NCBI RefSeq assembly: GCF_001186125.1
Contig: NW_014040391.1
Span: forward strand, 9,938-62,078
DNA length: 52,141 nt
Direction of reading: 5' to 3'
DNA from: Sphaeroforma arctica JP610
Lineage: Eukaryota; Opisthokonta; Ichthyosporea; Ichthyophonida
In this document: in pieces, positions 23,984 to 35,100 of the stretch
How the letters are laid out: each line of letters starts with the position of its first letter
How positions within the stretch are numbered: the first letter of the stretch is position 1
The notes under the pieces: model-generated
The model's input: only the letters and a program-made list of their open reading frames with translations
Told to the model about the DNA's origin: nothing
The model's database searches: none
Made by a program: the position numbers and the translations under genes

Positions 23984-24106
23984 CATTTCATTGTATGTTT
24001 CCTACATACATGAGCTACATTCTCAAAGGGACTAGTATTAAACGGTATAGTACGGTGATCGAATACTCCCTTCCAAGGAGGTGTTCGGTTCCTCCTGGTA
24101 GAGCCT

Positions 24107-24559
24107 TTAGTTGTTGGCCAAATCAATAATTTTCTGCATCTCGTTGTACTCAAAAGTACCGTCAGATGCCTTGCTCTTGCGACGCTCACGCACCTCGACC
24201 TTGTTGCCCTGCTCGAGGTGCACCATGAACTCTCGGGTCATCACAGTCTGCTCGGACTCATCGACACTCTCGCTGAATGTGCGCAGCACCAGGTTTCCGT
24301 GGTCGTCGCCTTGCTCGGGTTCTGGGGGTGCGAAGACGGTGGTGTGCCCGTTGGATACCAGCAGCTTGTTCTTGGCATGGATTTCCTTCACAATAGCACT
24401 GGATTTGTCCTTTACAACGTCGCAAACGGCCTCGAAAGAGTCCAGGTTGGCGGTATCGCACAGGTTCATAAGTCGACAGCTTGCATCGTCATCGGCTAAG
24501 TCGGTATATGAAGATTTGCGGCGGACCAAACGGAATGGTGCCGCACCTGTCGATGTCAT
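24107..24559 (-). CDS. Intronless 150-residue protein, unknown function
   Basis: I do not recognise this protein. It begins MTSTGAAPFRLVRRKSSYTD and is acidic overall. It contains two basic-Ser sites (RRKSS, RRKSKAS) of the kind used by basophilic kinases, a central Pro/Glu segment (PPEPEQGDD), and a predicted helical C-terminus. No signal peptide or membrane span is visible. Codons favour G/C at third positions, unlike the A/T-rich surroundings, and the gene is complete: TATAAAA at 24654-24660, about 95 bases before the ATG; a C/T-rich leader; and AATAAA at 23978-23983. It is one of two genes here lacking introns in the coding region, which could mean origin by retroposition or simply a small gene. 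It sits between the arms of the 108-bp inverted repeat, the right arm being its own promoter. Confidence 0.7.
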   Translation of the reverse strand: MTSTGAAPFRLVRRKSSYTDLADDDASCRLMNLCDTANLDSFEAVCDVVKDKSSAIVKEIHAKNKLLVSNGHTTVFAPPEPEQGDDHGNLVLRTFSESVDESEQTVMTREFMVHLEQGNKVEVRERRKSKASDGTFEYNEMQKIIDLANN

Positions 24560-24613
24560 CTTGCTGATTAGAGGGGGCGGAGGTTGACCGAGGAGGGTTA
24601 TTTAGCTTCAAAC

Positions 24614-24721
24614 CAATATAGTTTTGTGATAATTGCAACGCATGGCAGTCGGCTTTTATAGCCAAAACTGACCCCTTAAAGTAGATGTAATAAAAGGACT
24701 ATGCAGCTACGTCGAACTACG
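24614..24721 (-). promoter_or_regulatory. TATA promoter of the intronless gene (right inverted-repeat arm)
   Basis: On the minus strand this segment reads from GTAGTTCGACGTAGC through TATAAAA (24654-24660) to CACAAAACTATATTG, ending about 55 bases before the start codon at 24559. The same 108 bases recur inverted at 23404-23511. The TATA box is placed so that transcription should begin near the end of the repeat, so the repeat unit is essentially a core promoter with its proximal upstream region. Confidence 0.6.
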
Positions 24722-26858
24722 AACCCACTGTAATCTGTAAGTAAAGTTGTAAACGCATACAAATCGCGCAATCCGTTGTTGGATCCCCATCAGAATACTC
24801 TACTAAGAATTCCACAAATCACCCCGACATATATTTGTTTATTGTCCACAGTAGCGTGAAAGTCGGTACGTCACATCAACCTCAACCCAGAGCCCAACCC
24901 CTAGAGTTATGGAACATAAATGATCTCAGCTGTTGAAAACTACTGGTTGGTAGCTTTTTGGAAATCATAAAAGGCAACTGGAGTCATCAAAAAATAAGCC
25001 AGGTCATAGTTTGTCATAAACAAATCAGCTGATAAAGGTTCGTACTTTTTCCTATTGGTAGTTGCAAATCTATGTACTCTTTGGTTCCAAAAATAGTTTA
25101 TATACGCCTAATACAGGGCTTGAACATGTCAGCGGATTTAAAGTTTGCACAGTACATATAGCACAATTTTATATCTGCAGTGCCTGTCAATCTGTCATAT
25201 CATTCATTTTACTCATTATGAATTTTATTTATTTATCTCTATTCTTTCAGAGAGGAAGTCGCAAACTGGATCATTTCCGGAAGACGTGAGCGTTTTGTAT
25301 GATGTCACAATAATTCAGGGATTCCTTCACAACCGCCTAGAGGAGTTCGCAGAGTTCGAAATATCAAATAGTTTTCGAAATTTTAGACTGAGTGTGTTTA
25401 CACCTTTGACTGTATGTTTAGCCCTACTTGGTACAGTAGCAAGCTGTACGCAATTCGGAATTACCATTGTTGCTGACATCTGCATCGATTCTATCTTAGT
25501 TTAGTAGCAAGCTGGACGAAATTCGAAATTACTCTTGTTTGTTGACATCTACATGGATTCTTTGAACATGTGGTCGGTGTTGACTCATGTGTATTAGACT
25601 TTTGCAACTTTTTGACGTATGCGCGCCCTGGCTATGTGGATGGCAAACTCGTCAATTAAAGTATCACATAATCCGATCCTTGTTATGTATTTGAAGCATA
25701 TCGCGACCCAATCAAGCATTGAACACACTGACGTGATTTCCATAGAAAGTTATTGATTAGATGCCTAGGTAATCTCATTATGAGTGATAGAATACTAATC
25801 TGATCTGACAGCTAATCGACGCGCACTAATAAATTTGGATCAATCGATATACGGCAAACCCCACATATAGTGTTGCCCAAGTTTTCAGGTTAGGCAAACA
25901 ACAGACAGTCAAACCAATTCACAGACCTCAGTCACCAAGTGTGCATATATATATCCAGCGCGCGTTTGTAACCGTTGACGCAGCCGTCGCAAACTCCAGT
26001 CGACTTTGAGTCGATTGTTCGACAGTACAGAGCTATGCGTTGTCTATATACGTGGTTATTGCGATGGAAACAATGTCTTGACACAGTGATGTTATATCTC
26101 TTCTTCTGTCAGATGTACCTTCTCCTACGTATACAAAGCACAGCTACTTAATTGTTTTTAGTATCAATTTCCCTATACTCATATGATCAATCGATATGCT
26201 GTTGTAGAGCCGCATCAGAAGCGTGTGTATCCAGGTTGCCCGCCATGTCACGAAATTGCCTGGGCCTGTATGTACAGGTGAGTCGCAACAATAGTAAAAT
26301 TGATCAATTTTAATGGTGCTTAGTCACATTATTTATAATTAATTACGCTAGAGATCAACGACTACGTACGTACGCATTTCAGAGCATTTTAATGAATGTA
26401 CGGCCAACAAGCGGAGAATTCATAATTCGTGTCTGTCAGTCTTTAATATATGTATAGAATTATTGCCAGGGAGGGTATCTGTCACATGTTTTAGGAATAC
26501 AGTAATTGATTCTATATTACTAGTACTGGTGAGCATCTGTGATGATCTCTTTAAATAAATAAAAACGTGTGCTAAGAGTTCTCTCGACTACCATACTAGA
26601 TAAGCGGTACAGTGCGTGCCCTAAAAGGTGTGAGTATGCACCAGTTACTACAGTACAGCAACTTTTATACGGTTATCTTGTCAAATGAATCGTGTGTATT
26701 GTTGTTACTTGCCTCGCACTTTTCGAAATAGAAGAAAGATAGTCGGCGGTCATGCCGATTCTCAGAGCTCAGACAATTCCAGTGAGTTATTTGGAATTGC
26801 ATCCGTGTTCAGAGAATTGCACCGAAGCGTCGCATACATACTTCAAAACTGTGGCAAA
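24722..26858. other. Intergenic, A/T-rich, no gene recognised
   Basis: About 2.1 kb with no supportable coding segment. A diverged tandem duplication of about 65 bases lies at about 25431-25562 (AGTAGCAAGCTG repeated with TGACATCT..CAT.GATTC). Open frames at 25145-25504 (plus) and 26685-26888 (plus) show no family signal. Confidence 0.55.
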
Positions 26859-27012
26859 CTAAATTGCCGCCAGTGGTGTGCTGACTAAATGGGTGAAGAG
26901 CTCGTACAGCGAGAAAGTGAAGTCGTAGCAGGCGATGATCACAGCTGGGTGGTCTTCACGGCAGTCTTGCGTATACAGCAGTGTTATGTATGTGGTAGCG
27001 TTCCGCTCAATA
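26859..27012 (-). other. Coding-like segment, possible terminal exon
   Basis: On the minus strand a segment starting near CGGAACGCTACC reads about 50 codons to a TAG at 26859-26861, with many C- or G-ending codons (for example VIIACYDFTFSLYELFTH). It is preceded by a telomere-like ACCCTAAAACCC stretch and an AG, much as one exon of the fusion gene is. A donor-like GTAAGG lies near 27136. No protein family is recognised and no upstream coding exon could be joined convincingly. Confidence 0.3.
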
Positions 27013-27160
27013 CAATGAAACCTTTTGGGTTTTAGGGTTTTAAGTCTGCTAATTGTACCCGCCACTGACACAGGGATGTGAGTACAAGCCTCATCACGAA
27101 CTCTGCTTCGCTGATTAACTTTGCATATCCTTACGCTAGTTTCACATCTCGAGGAAAGTC

Positions 27161-27490
27161 TCATTGTTTCTTCTTCTTCGCTTCTGCACTATTTTTGGGA
27201 GAGTCACTGCCCGCATTCGATGCCTTTGGTTTCTTCTCATTGAGACTCGTGTGCACAATATCACTCTTGTTCACCCTCTTGGTCGAATCAGGAACGAGAT
27301 AGTCATCCAAAAACGCCATCACCCTGAACCCAACCAGGAAGCAAGCATAGATCACAAAAGCACCTATAATAGGCACTAATGTAGAATACAACGCTGTTTG
27401 TATCCAGAAGGCTGAGCGTTCTTCATCTGGCACGTTGCTAAAGTCAGCCATCCACCTCTGCAGTGTGAGCATTGAGTTGAGCCCTGACAT
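27161..27490 (-). CDS. Small single-span membrane protein, 109 residues
   Basis: I do not recognise the family. The protein has an amphipathic N-terminus, one hydrophobic segment (about 33-55, LYSTLVPIIGAFVIYACFLV), a polar region and a lysine-rich tail ending AKKKKQ. The size and layout resemble small ER or mitochondrial integral membrane proteins; the basic tail would most likely face the cytosol, which is inference. A short candidate 5'UTR intron of about 45 bases precedes the ATG (GTAAGC to CCAACAG, about 27500-27540 on the minus strand). The gene lies head to head with SMC2, about 830 bases apart, and the E2F-like pair falls in between. No poly(A) signal was seen nearby. Confidence 0.6.
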   Translation of the reverse strand: MSGLNSMLTLQRWMADFSNVPDEERSAFWIQTALYSTLVPIIGAFVIYACFLVGFRVMAFLDDYLVPDSTKRVNKSDIVHTSLNEKKPKASNAGSDSPKNSAEAKKKKQ

Positions 27491-27823
27491 ATTCGAGTCC
27501 TGTTGGGATATCGGCAGTAAATATAATAGCTTACCGCGTTAGAAAGCCTTTGAACGATGTAATACCCATCTGGCTATGTGTCTATATTTTTGATATTTTT
27601 TCTACATTCATTTTTATACTGTCCCCTGTGTCCGACTCTGTTGGCGTCTCTCTTCTTGTGTTGTCGTGTGTGACTGTGTTGTGGACTTGTGGGTTCGAAC
27701 TTCGAAGGCCTCTTTGTTTCACTGTTTACTGTTCGTTAATCGTGAAAGCTGTGCTGGGTTGTCATTAGTCCACAGCAGACAAGCATTGATCAGTTGATTG
27801 GATTCTATAAATAGAATCGTTAC

Positions 27824-27885
27824 TTTCGGCGGGAATTTGGGTTTCTCTCGGTTTTGACTTTCTACGGAGGTGGTTCCCGCCAAAA
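27824..27885. promoter_or_regulatory. Inverted pair of E2F-like sites upstream of SMC2
   Basis: TTTCGGCGGGAA at 27824-27835 and TTCCCGCCAAAA at 27874-27885. The second is the exact reverse complement of TTTTGGCGGGAA, close to the textbook E2F/DP consensus. A TATAAATA lies just upstream at about 27806. The pair lies between the small membrane-protein gene (minus) and SMC2 (plus), about 440 bases before the SMC2 ATG. SMC2 is cell-cycle regulated in many eukaryotes, so E2F control is plausible but inferred. Confidence 0.55.
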
Positions 27886-28319
27886 GTGTAACCAGCAGCG
27901 TTTGATACTGAACACTTTCTCTGTTTCTCATCAATAAATCTCAATAGTCTATACTGACATGGGTATTGTGTGTAATAGAACACACGAGAGCGAGAATTAG
28001 GGACCTATGTATACGCATTTACTAGAGAACCCGAGAGAAAATTGGGGCCGCGTCGTTGTTGTAGGGAGCTTCTAAGCTGAGCACCTGCACTTCGCGTATA
28101 TATTGCTATCTTTCACCTGATCTCCTTAGTATCGTTCGTTGCCACTTTCGTGGGATTCCAGATGAACGCATAAGTTGTTCACACAAGCGCTAAACGCTTT
28201 CCAGTTTATCACACTGCACATAAAGCGTACGCCCGCATGCGATCGCGTATATTATTGTATAGCAATATACATATACTACAAAGCTGATAAGCAGCTAAAT
28301 ACGCTATTACATTGTAATC

Positions 28320-29042
28320 ATGCACATTGAAGAAGTGATCATAGACGGCTTCAAGTCGTACAGGCACCGCACAGTGGTGTCTGGGTTTCATACGCATTTC
28401 AACGCTATCACAGGATTGAATGGTTCTGGAAAGTCCAACATCCTCGATGCCATCTGCTTTGTTTTAGGTATTACCAATCTCAAACACGTGCGTGCACAGA
28501 ATCTGCAAGATCTGGTGTACAAGAAGGGTCATGGGGGTGTTACCAAAGCGAGTGTGACCATAGTGTTCGACAACAAGGACAAAGAAACCTCCCCAGCGAA
28601 CTACGAGGCGTTTGATCAAATCACCGTTACTCGACAGGTATGTGATTTAATCTCACGATATGCATGTGTGGTTTGAACACAGACAATATGTATAGCTCTC
28701 GTTTGAGTTTCTTTCCTTCTCTGTTATGTCTAGGTCTTTATTTGTACGATTTAGATACTTTGCATAAGTTTACGATTGGGACTGATTGCGTAAAGATACT
28801 CTAGTCCAAAATTGTGTCGCCGTGATTGGACACAGCATCCAATAGATGTCGTCACGCTTTTAACTCTGCGATATATACATACACAAATGCAAAATACCCA
28901 TGTATGCATACTCCGCTACACGCATAATAAAATACATACATAATTATATATATATATATATATACGTTTGTGTATGTATGTATATATATATATATATATA
29001 TCTATATATGTTATATATATATATATCTCTCTCTATATATAC

Positions 29043-29096
<54 letters not shown>

Positions 29097-29161
29097 TTAT
29101 ATATTTATATATATAAATACATACTTGTATATTTATATATATAAATACATACTTATATATT

Positions 29162-29196
<35 letters not shown>

Positions 29197-32100
29197 TTGT
29201 GTGTTTGTCTGTACGTAGATATAGTGATATATATATATATATGTCTGTGTCTGTGTGTCTGTGTGTCTGTATAACAGATATGGATATAAATTTTATCTCC
29301 CAAGTTTGTGTGTAGGCTGGATGTGAAAGTGTGTATGCACCTTTTGCGCGGAGTCAATAAGGGCCCACAGATATAGACAGAATACAATGAGCACTTTCAT
29401 ATATATGATTGTGATGTATACAAAGCTTAGGAGACGAGAAACTGGTATCTATTTGCACTTTGTCGCGAATATATATGTTTAGTTTAAGCGTGATATTGTG
29501 CTGCACTATTGTGTCAGTAGTTATGAGCGATATGTTTGAACTCGGTATTCTTTAGTGTAGGATTACCAGTCCCATATGTGCCGCATAGCTAGTGAACGAC
29601 AGTGTGAGCGAGTGTAGAATGCCTGTACATACATATAAGTGATTACAAATGCGCCGGTCATCTCACAAACCCACGACCGCTGTATGCCTACACACGTAGA
29701 CTCCTATCACGGCGATCATAGCCAGGCTGGATACATATGAGCCACGCACTCTACTTTGTTTGAAGTCTGATGGTGATGCTGCCATCGACATACCTTATTG
29801 TAAATCAATTGCGCACGACAATTGCGAGTAGGGTAAAGTGTATGGTACGTCGTATATACACCTATACACCTATAAACTCACACAGCGCTCACAGAAATCT
29901 ACACTGCCCTGCGATATATTTATATCCTTTGTATCCTTACAGTTAGTCTCCCATACAAAGATGCGTGTGAGCTTTTGTCTTGATAGCCACACTTTAATTA
30001 CATTCTATAAACTTTTGTGTGTGTCTGAGTGTTTCTGTCCGAGCGACCACCAACACGCAGTATCTTTCTGTTTTAATTATACACTAGGTCAAGTAAGTAT
30101 TTATAGATAGCAGCCCACCACACCAAGCATTCCATACGGTCGCATTTGGCCGTTCCCACTCTCAAAACCCCCAACCAAGTCTATATATAGAACGACACCA
30201 TCTCTATTGAAGGCCACAGCACGGTTTGTTCCACATTCATTGTACATGGCTGACCATGACTACTCCGCACTCTACAGATCCAAATCGGAGGCACGAATAA
30301 GTATCTCATCAACGGTCGCAATGTGGACAAGAAACGTCTCAACGCACTCTTCCTGTCTGTGCAGTTGAATGTGAACAACCCGCACTTTCTGATTATGCAG
30401 GGCCGAGTAACCAAGGTACACTACCAGTTGCAGGATTGTATGTTTATTTTTTTATGAATGGCCTATAATGTGGATATGTATCACTTCTGCCGTTTGTCCG
30501 TTAATAGCTTTGTTGGAAACTTCGATCCTTATGTACATATACACATATGCAGATGTATTGCATAATTGGTACTAAGCCTGTACCTCCATTAAAATTGTAT
30601 GTAAATATACAATAACGCTACTTGTCGGTACACATATGTATAGCCGCATAAATGTCCATATATCCCGTGCAAGTTTATTGATGCGCCATAATTGCCCGTT
30701 TGCATACAGGTGTTGAATATGAAACCCCCGGAGATTCTATCGCTGATTGAGGAGGCAGCAGGCACCAAACTGTTTGAGATCAGCAAAAAGGAATCTTTCT
30801 CAATGATTGAGAAAAAGGACAAGAAACTCAACGAGATTGATTCGGTATGTAGAGAGCATTGATGGGTAATGTATTTGAACTCGAGCGAACTGTATCGGCT
30901 TTTAGGGTGCTAGAATTGGGATGGATCACTACTGTATGATTTCCATACTGCCATGAATCAGATTTTTTCTCTGAAAATGGTTCTTATTCGCTCTGGGTCC
31001 TTATGGTGTTCAACCATAGTATTCTGCAACGAACACCTGTCATGTGATGTCGCTAATTTATCAATCCGTTTGTATTGCAATATGACAGGTATTGGACGAA
31101 GAGGTTGAGCCGAAGATGCAGCAGCTGAAGAAGGAGCGTTCGGCTTACCTAGAGTTCCAGAAGAACCAGCAGGAAATTGACATCCGCAGCCGCTATGTCA
31201 CCGCATATCACTACTGCTGCAACAAGGTGAGTATTGTAACGATATTGCAGGTATCTGCGTTTAAGGCTTTGCAAGTGTAGTAGTTAACAAAACTCGTATG
31301 TCCACGATATGTCGGGCATGTTGCAGGGATGTTGTGAATGGGTACGTAGCTGTATCATCTGTGCATGTAGATGCACCACTTGGACATGTGGGAGTGCTTT
31401 ATGAGCTTATGGGAGGCTTATGGTCATGTAGGCGTAATGGTAGAGTGGACGAGTGCGTACGATACCGGAGTGGGGATGTGGCATGGTGCTGTGCGTATTG
31501 GGGGGAGTGTACATGATGGATACGTTACTTATGCCTACTGTATCATGACTATGTCACCGAATACTATAATATCAATTGGCTTGTTGATGAGACCTATGTA
31601 GTGCTATTACATGCCTTGATAATCAATTATTTTACGGGATATGCTCCGAACAAAAATGCCACGGCAGGGTTGTAACCCACTCTGATGTATCGAGTACGTA
31701 TGAGTTTGTTTGGCAGATGTATACTGTCCTGTACACTGACGTCCGTTGCCCATTACACTCGTGCATCATGGTAGTCATGCGTATCTAAACTGTGATGCAA
31801 TGAGTGCTGCCTTGGTTGTGCACCGCTAAAAACCTGTGCACCAGCCACGAAAGCCCATATAAAAGTGTGAAGATCATACTCCAAGCGATATCAGAAAGAT
31901 GGTTGAGTACTATTGTTGTACTGTATGTAAGAGCGATGCAAACTGTTACTGATGTTCATTACACGATACCCACTGACCCGCTATCTCGTTCCATGGTCTT
32001 TGCACAGAGCAAATACGATGCCATGAGCGCGGAATTTGTGGTGGTGGAGAAGGTGATGCTGGACTTCAACAAGCGCAAAAGTGAACTCGTGCTGCAGCTC

Positions 32101-35100
32101 AAGGACACGGAACAGAATCTCGAGATTCTGCGCAAAAAGAAGGAAGCGGTGAGTCACGGTGTGGTTCCGCGCGCGGGGGTTGTACTATAAAGTTGGCTGC
32201 GGTAGTTAACTGGCTTTGCATGTGTGGTATTGTGTGAGTGTGAGTTGCGATGTGTGTCTGAATCAAAAGAGATGTGTGTCTGAATTGAAAGCGATGTGTG
32301 TCTGAATTAAAATCGATGTGTGTCTGAATTAAAAGCGATATGCCGATGGCACAGCTGGTTGACGTGAGGAGCTCTTACTGCCTATATCATGCCTCACGAG
32401 AGTACAGATACATTTATGCTGACAATGCGTCGAATTCATAAGAGTACATGCAAGTACGTCGATAAGTCGACTGTGAATGATGATGGAACCGTTTTGATGT
32501 GTGTATAACAAAACCTACAAAACATTAACGCAAGCATGCGCTTGTACATGTGCGTAATGAATAACCACAGGAAATAGGGGGAGGACTGCGCGATCTCGAT
32601 AAGGAGGTGCAATCGATTTCGAAGAAATTGGTCACTGAGACAGCCAGTGTGGCAAATGCCACAGATACTCTCAATTCAGAGACGCTTGCTGTGGCACAAT
32701 TCGAGGAGAGTGAGAAGGAGGTATGGTGCATCTGAGGGTACAGTGCTAGTTCATGTATCGGGTTATTAGATGTCATCTGCCTTTATCGTTTACCAAATAT
32801 AGAATAGGTTGCTTTATAAGTGTGTTTATAAATGGCCAAGCTATATGTAACTACAAGCGGTCGGTTCTACATGACAGTATGTGCATCTCTGGTTGAATTG
32901 TGCACGTCGCTTTCAGTTGCCTTATGCATGTAGCTGCAAGCGACCGTGTATGATACAACAGAATGTTGTCAAATAATCATCGGTCTAATTGTACGCATCG
33001 CTTTCAAATGCTTTTTGTTAGATAAGTATGGGAACACTTGTGCACACAACTCGGCGTTAATACGCCCCCTTCTCTCGATTGCTATGCAACCTGCAGGCAT
33101 TGGAGGCTATTGAAGCGAAAAAGAAAGAGCTGGAGAAGGCCATGAATGACCTCGGCCCCATTGAACAGGCGCACATCACCGCTGCAGGTACGTTACACGA
33201 CACATAGTGCTATTGATATGCTACATAGTGATATCTGCACCGCAAACAGTACTACTTATTTTATGTGGGGGTGAGTACAAGCTAAGAACACGAGACACCT
33301 GCATATACTATTCATATTTGTTTTGAGAGTGTGTGTATACACATACGGACGCCTCTGCTTAATGCACGGTCGACGAAACACCTACACCTTACCTGTAGAT
33401 GGTATACAGATTGTATATAAATCAACCTATCTTATTCTTTCGTTATTCTAGATTCCTACATATTAGTCATGGGTTTATTGCCGTGAATATTGTGACAATT
33501 GTAAATTCACACAGATGCCCTGTACCAACGAACACACATAGATACATTCAAGAAACACATGCTTATTTTAACTTTTAAACCCACAACAGAGGGTATGGAG
33601 AAGGCCAAACGTGATCTGCAGGCGGTGCGTGCGGGTATGAGCACTGGAGAGAGTGACAATGCGTCCAGTTTTGACGACACCATTCGACAGGCAGAGAACG
33701 AGCAAGCCGCGGCTGAAAGCGAGAGGCAAACACGGCAGATGAAGGTCAAGCACGCTACAGGTGCGTGTCTGGCCTACCCCTTTGGTTTCCTACGTGCACT
33801 CGTTACTTTTGTATGGGACGTTCTTTGTACATATATATGTGTTAGTGCGCATACTATTGATTCCTGTGACAGCAGGCCTCCGTGCACAGTCTTATCTCTG
33901 CCACGGCAAATGTGCACACACAGCTGAACTTAAGACGAAGAAACCTCAGGCGGTGCAGGCCGAAAAGACCCACGGCAGCGCCACGCGACAGCTCAAAGAA
34001 AAGCACAGCCAACTGGAACTCATGCGCACACAATTGCAAGTGCTCCCCTTCGACAAGGACGCATATGACACTCTTAACAATGAGAGGGTAAGTTTGGTGT
34101 ATTCCATAAGGAGTATGTGTTGTATATCTAAGAAGGAAAGTGCATGTATGTTGTATTTAGCAATGAGTTTTTTGTGTGTCTTCATCGGTGAAGAGAGGGT
34201 GTGGTTGTGTATTTCACAACCCGACGGCAGGTGCGTTTTATGTAGCTATGAGGGGGGTGTTCGCTGTGTATCTAGTAAGAGAGTGTGTACGTTGTCGTCA
34301 GCAATAAGAGAAGTTGGAGAGTGCCTATGACGTATTCTTCTGTGGGTGTATGCTCTGGGTAAGATAGTATGTATTGCTACATACATATGTGTACCTCTCC
34401 TGCGCTGTAAGCTGCTTTATCTGCACCATATTCCCTTACTAACGTATGTTGCACTGTGTGTGTCGAGATCCACGTTGATCCCTCTTAACCGACGGTCTTT
34501 GTATTTTCATGTATGTTTGAGTACATATGTCACCGTGTGTGCAGTCGATTGCCTTGCCCTTGGCTCACTAGTTCTATATACTGCACCGAAAAGTATGCCT
34601 TCATCTAACTGTTTATATTATAACATGCCCTGTGTGTGTGGCATTGCATTGTATATGCAGAAAGTTTTGGCCGATCGCGTGCGCCAATTAGAGAACACGT
34701 TCGAGAGTTTGAAGTCTGAGAACAGAGGATTCACTTTCAATTATTCAGACCCGGAACCCAATTTCGATCGAACCAAGGTATGTGGGTCGTTTGCATCTGA
34801 GAAACCCCTTAACGTTGGGTTTCATCATATCTACTTACTTTTCCTATGTTTTGGTCATAGTGAGCCCAGTTGCATTGTGTGGTCGTGTTAAAAGTATGCA
34901 CAGTGCATGGACACTCACTTTGGGGTTGTAGTTGCACACCCACATGGAAGCTACCTGAGTCTCTGCTGCCCATGCATCCCCATCAGCTCATCTTACTCAA
35001 GCATCCTGACTCGTTGGTTGTACTTAGGTGCACGGATTGGTGGCGCGATTGATTCAAATAGCCAACGAAAACGTGACGGGAGGTATGTACTAGCTCGTTC

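Noticed and set aside
24111-24587. 158-residue plus-strand open frame opposite the intronless gene
   Set aside because: The minus strand has the TATA box, leader and AATAAA in proper order; the plus-strand frame has none.
27688-27710. GGTTCGAAC word resembling a tRNA T-loop
   Set aside because: No matching acceptor, D or anticodon stems could be drawn around it; the same holds for the reverse match near 23330.
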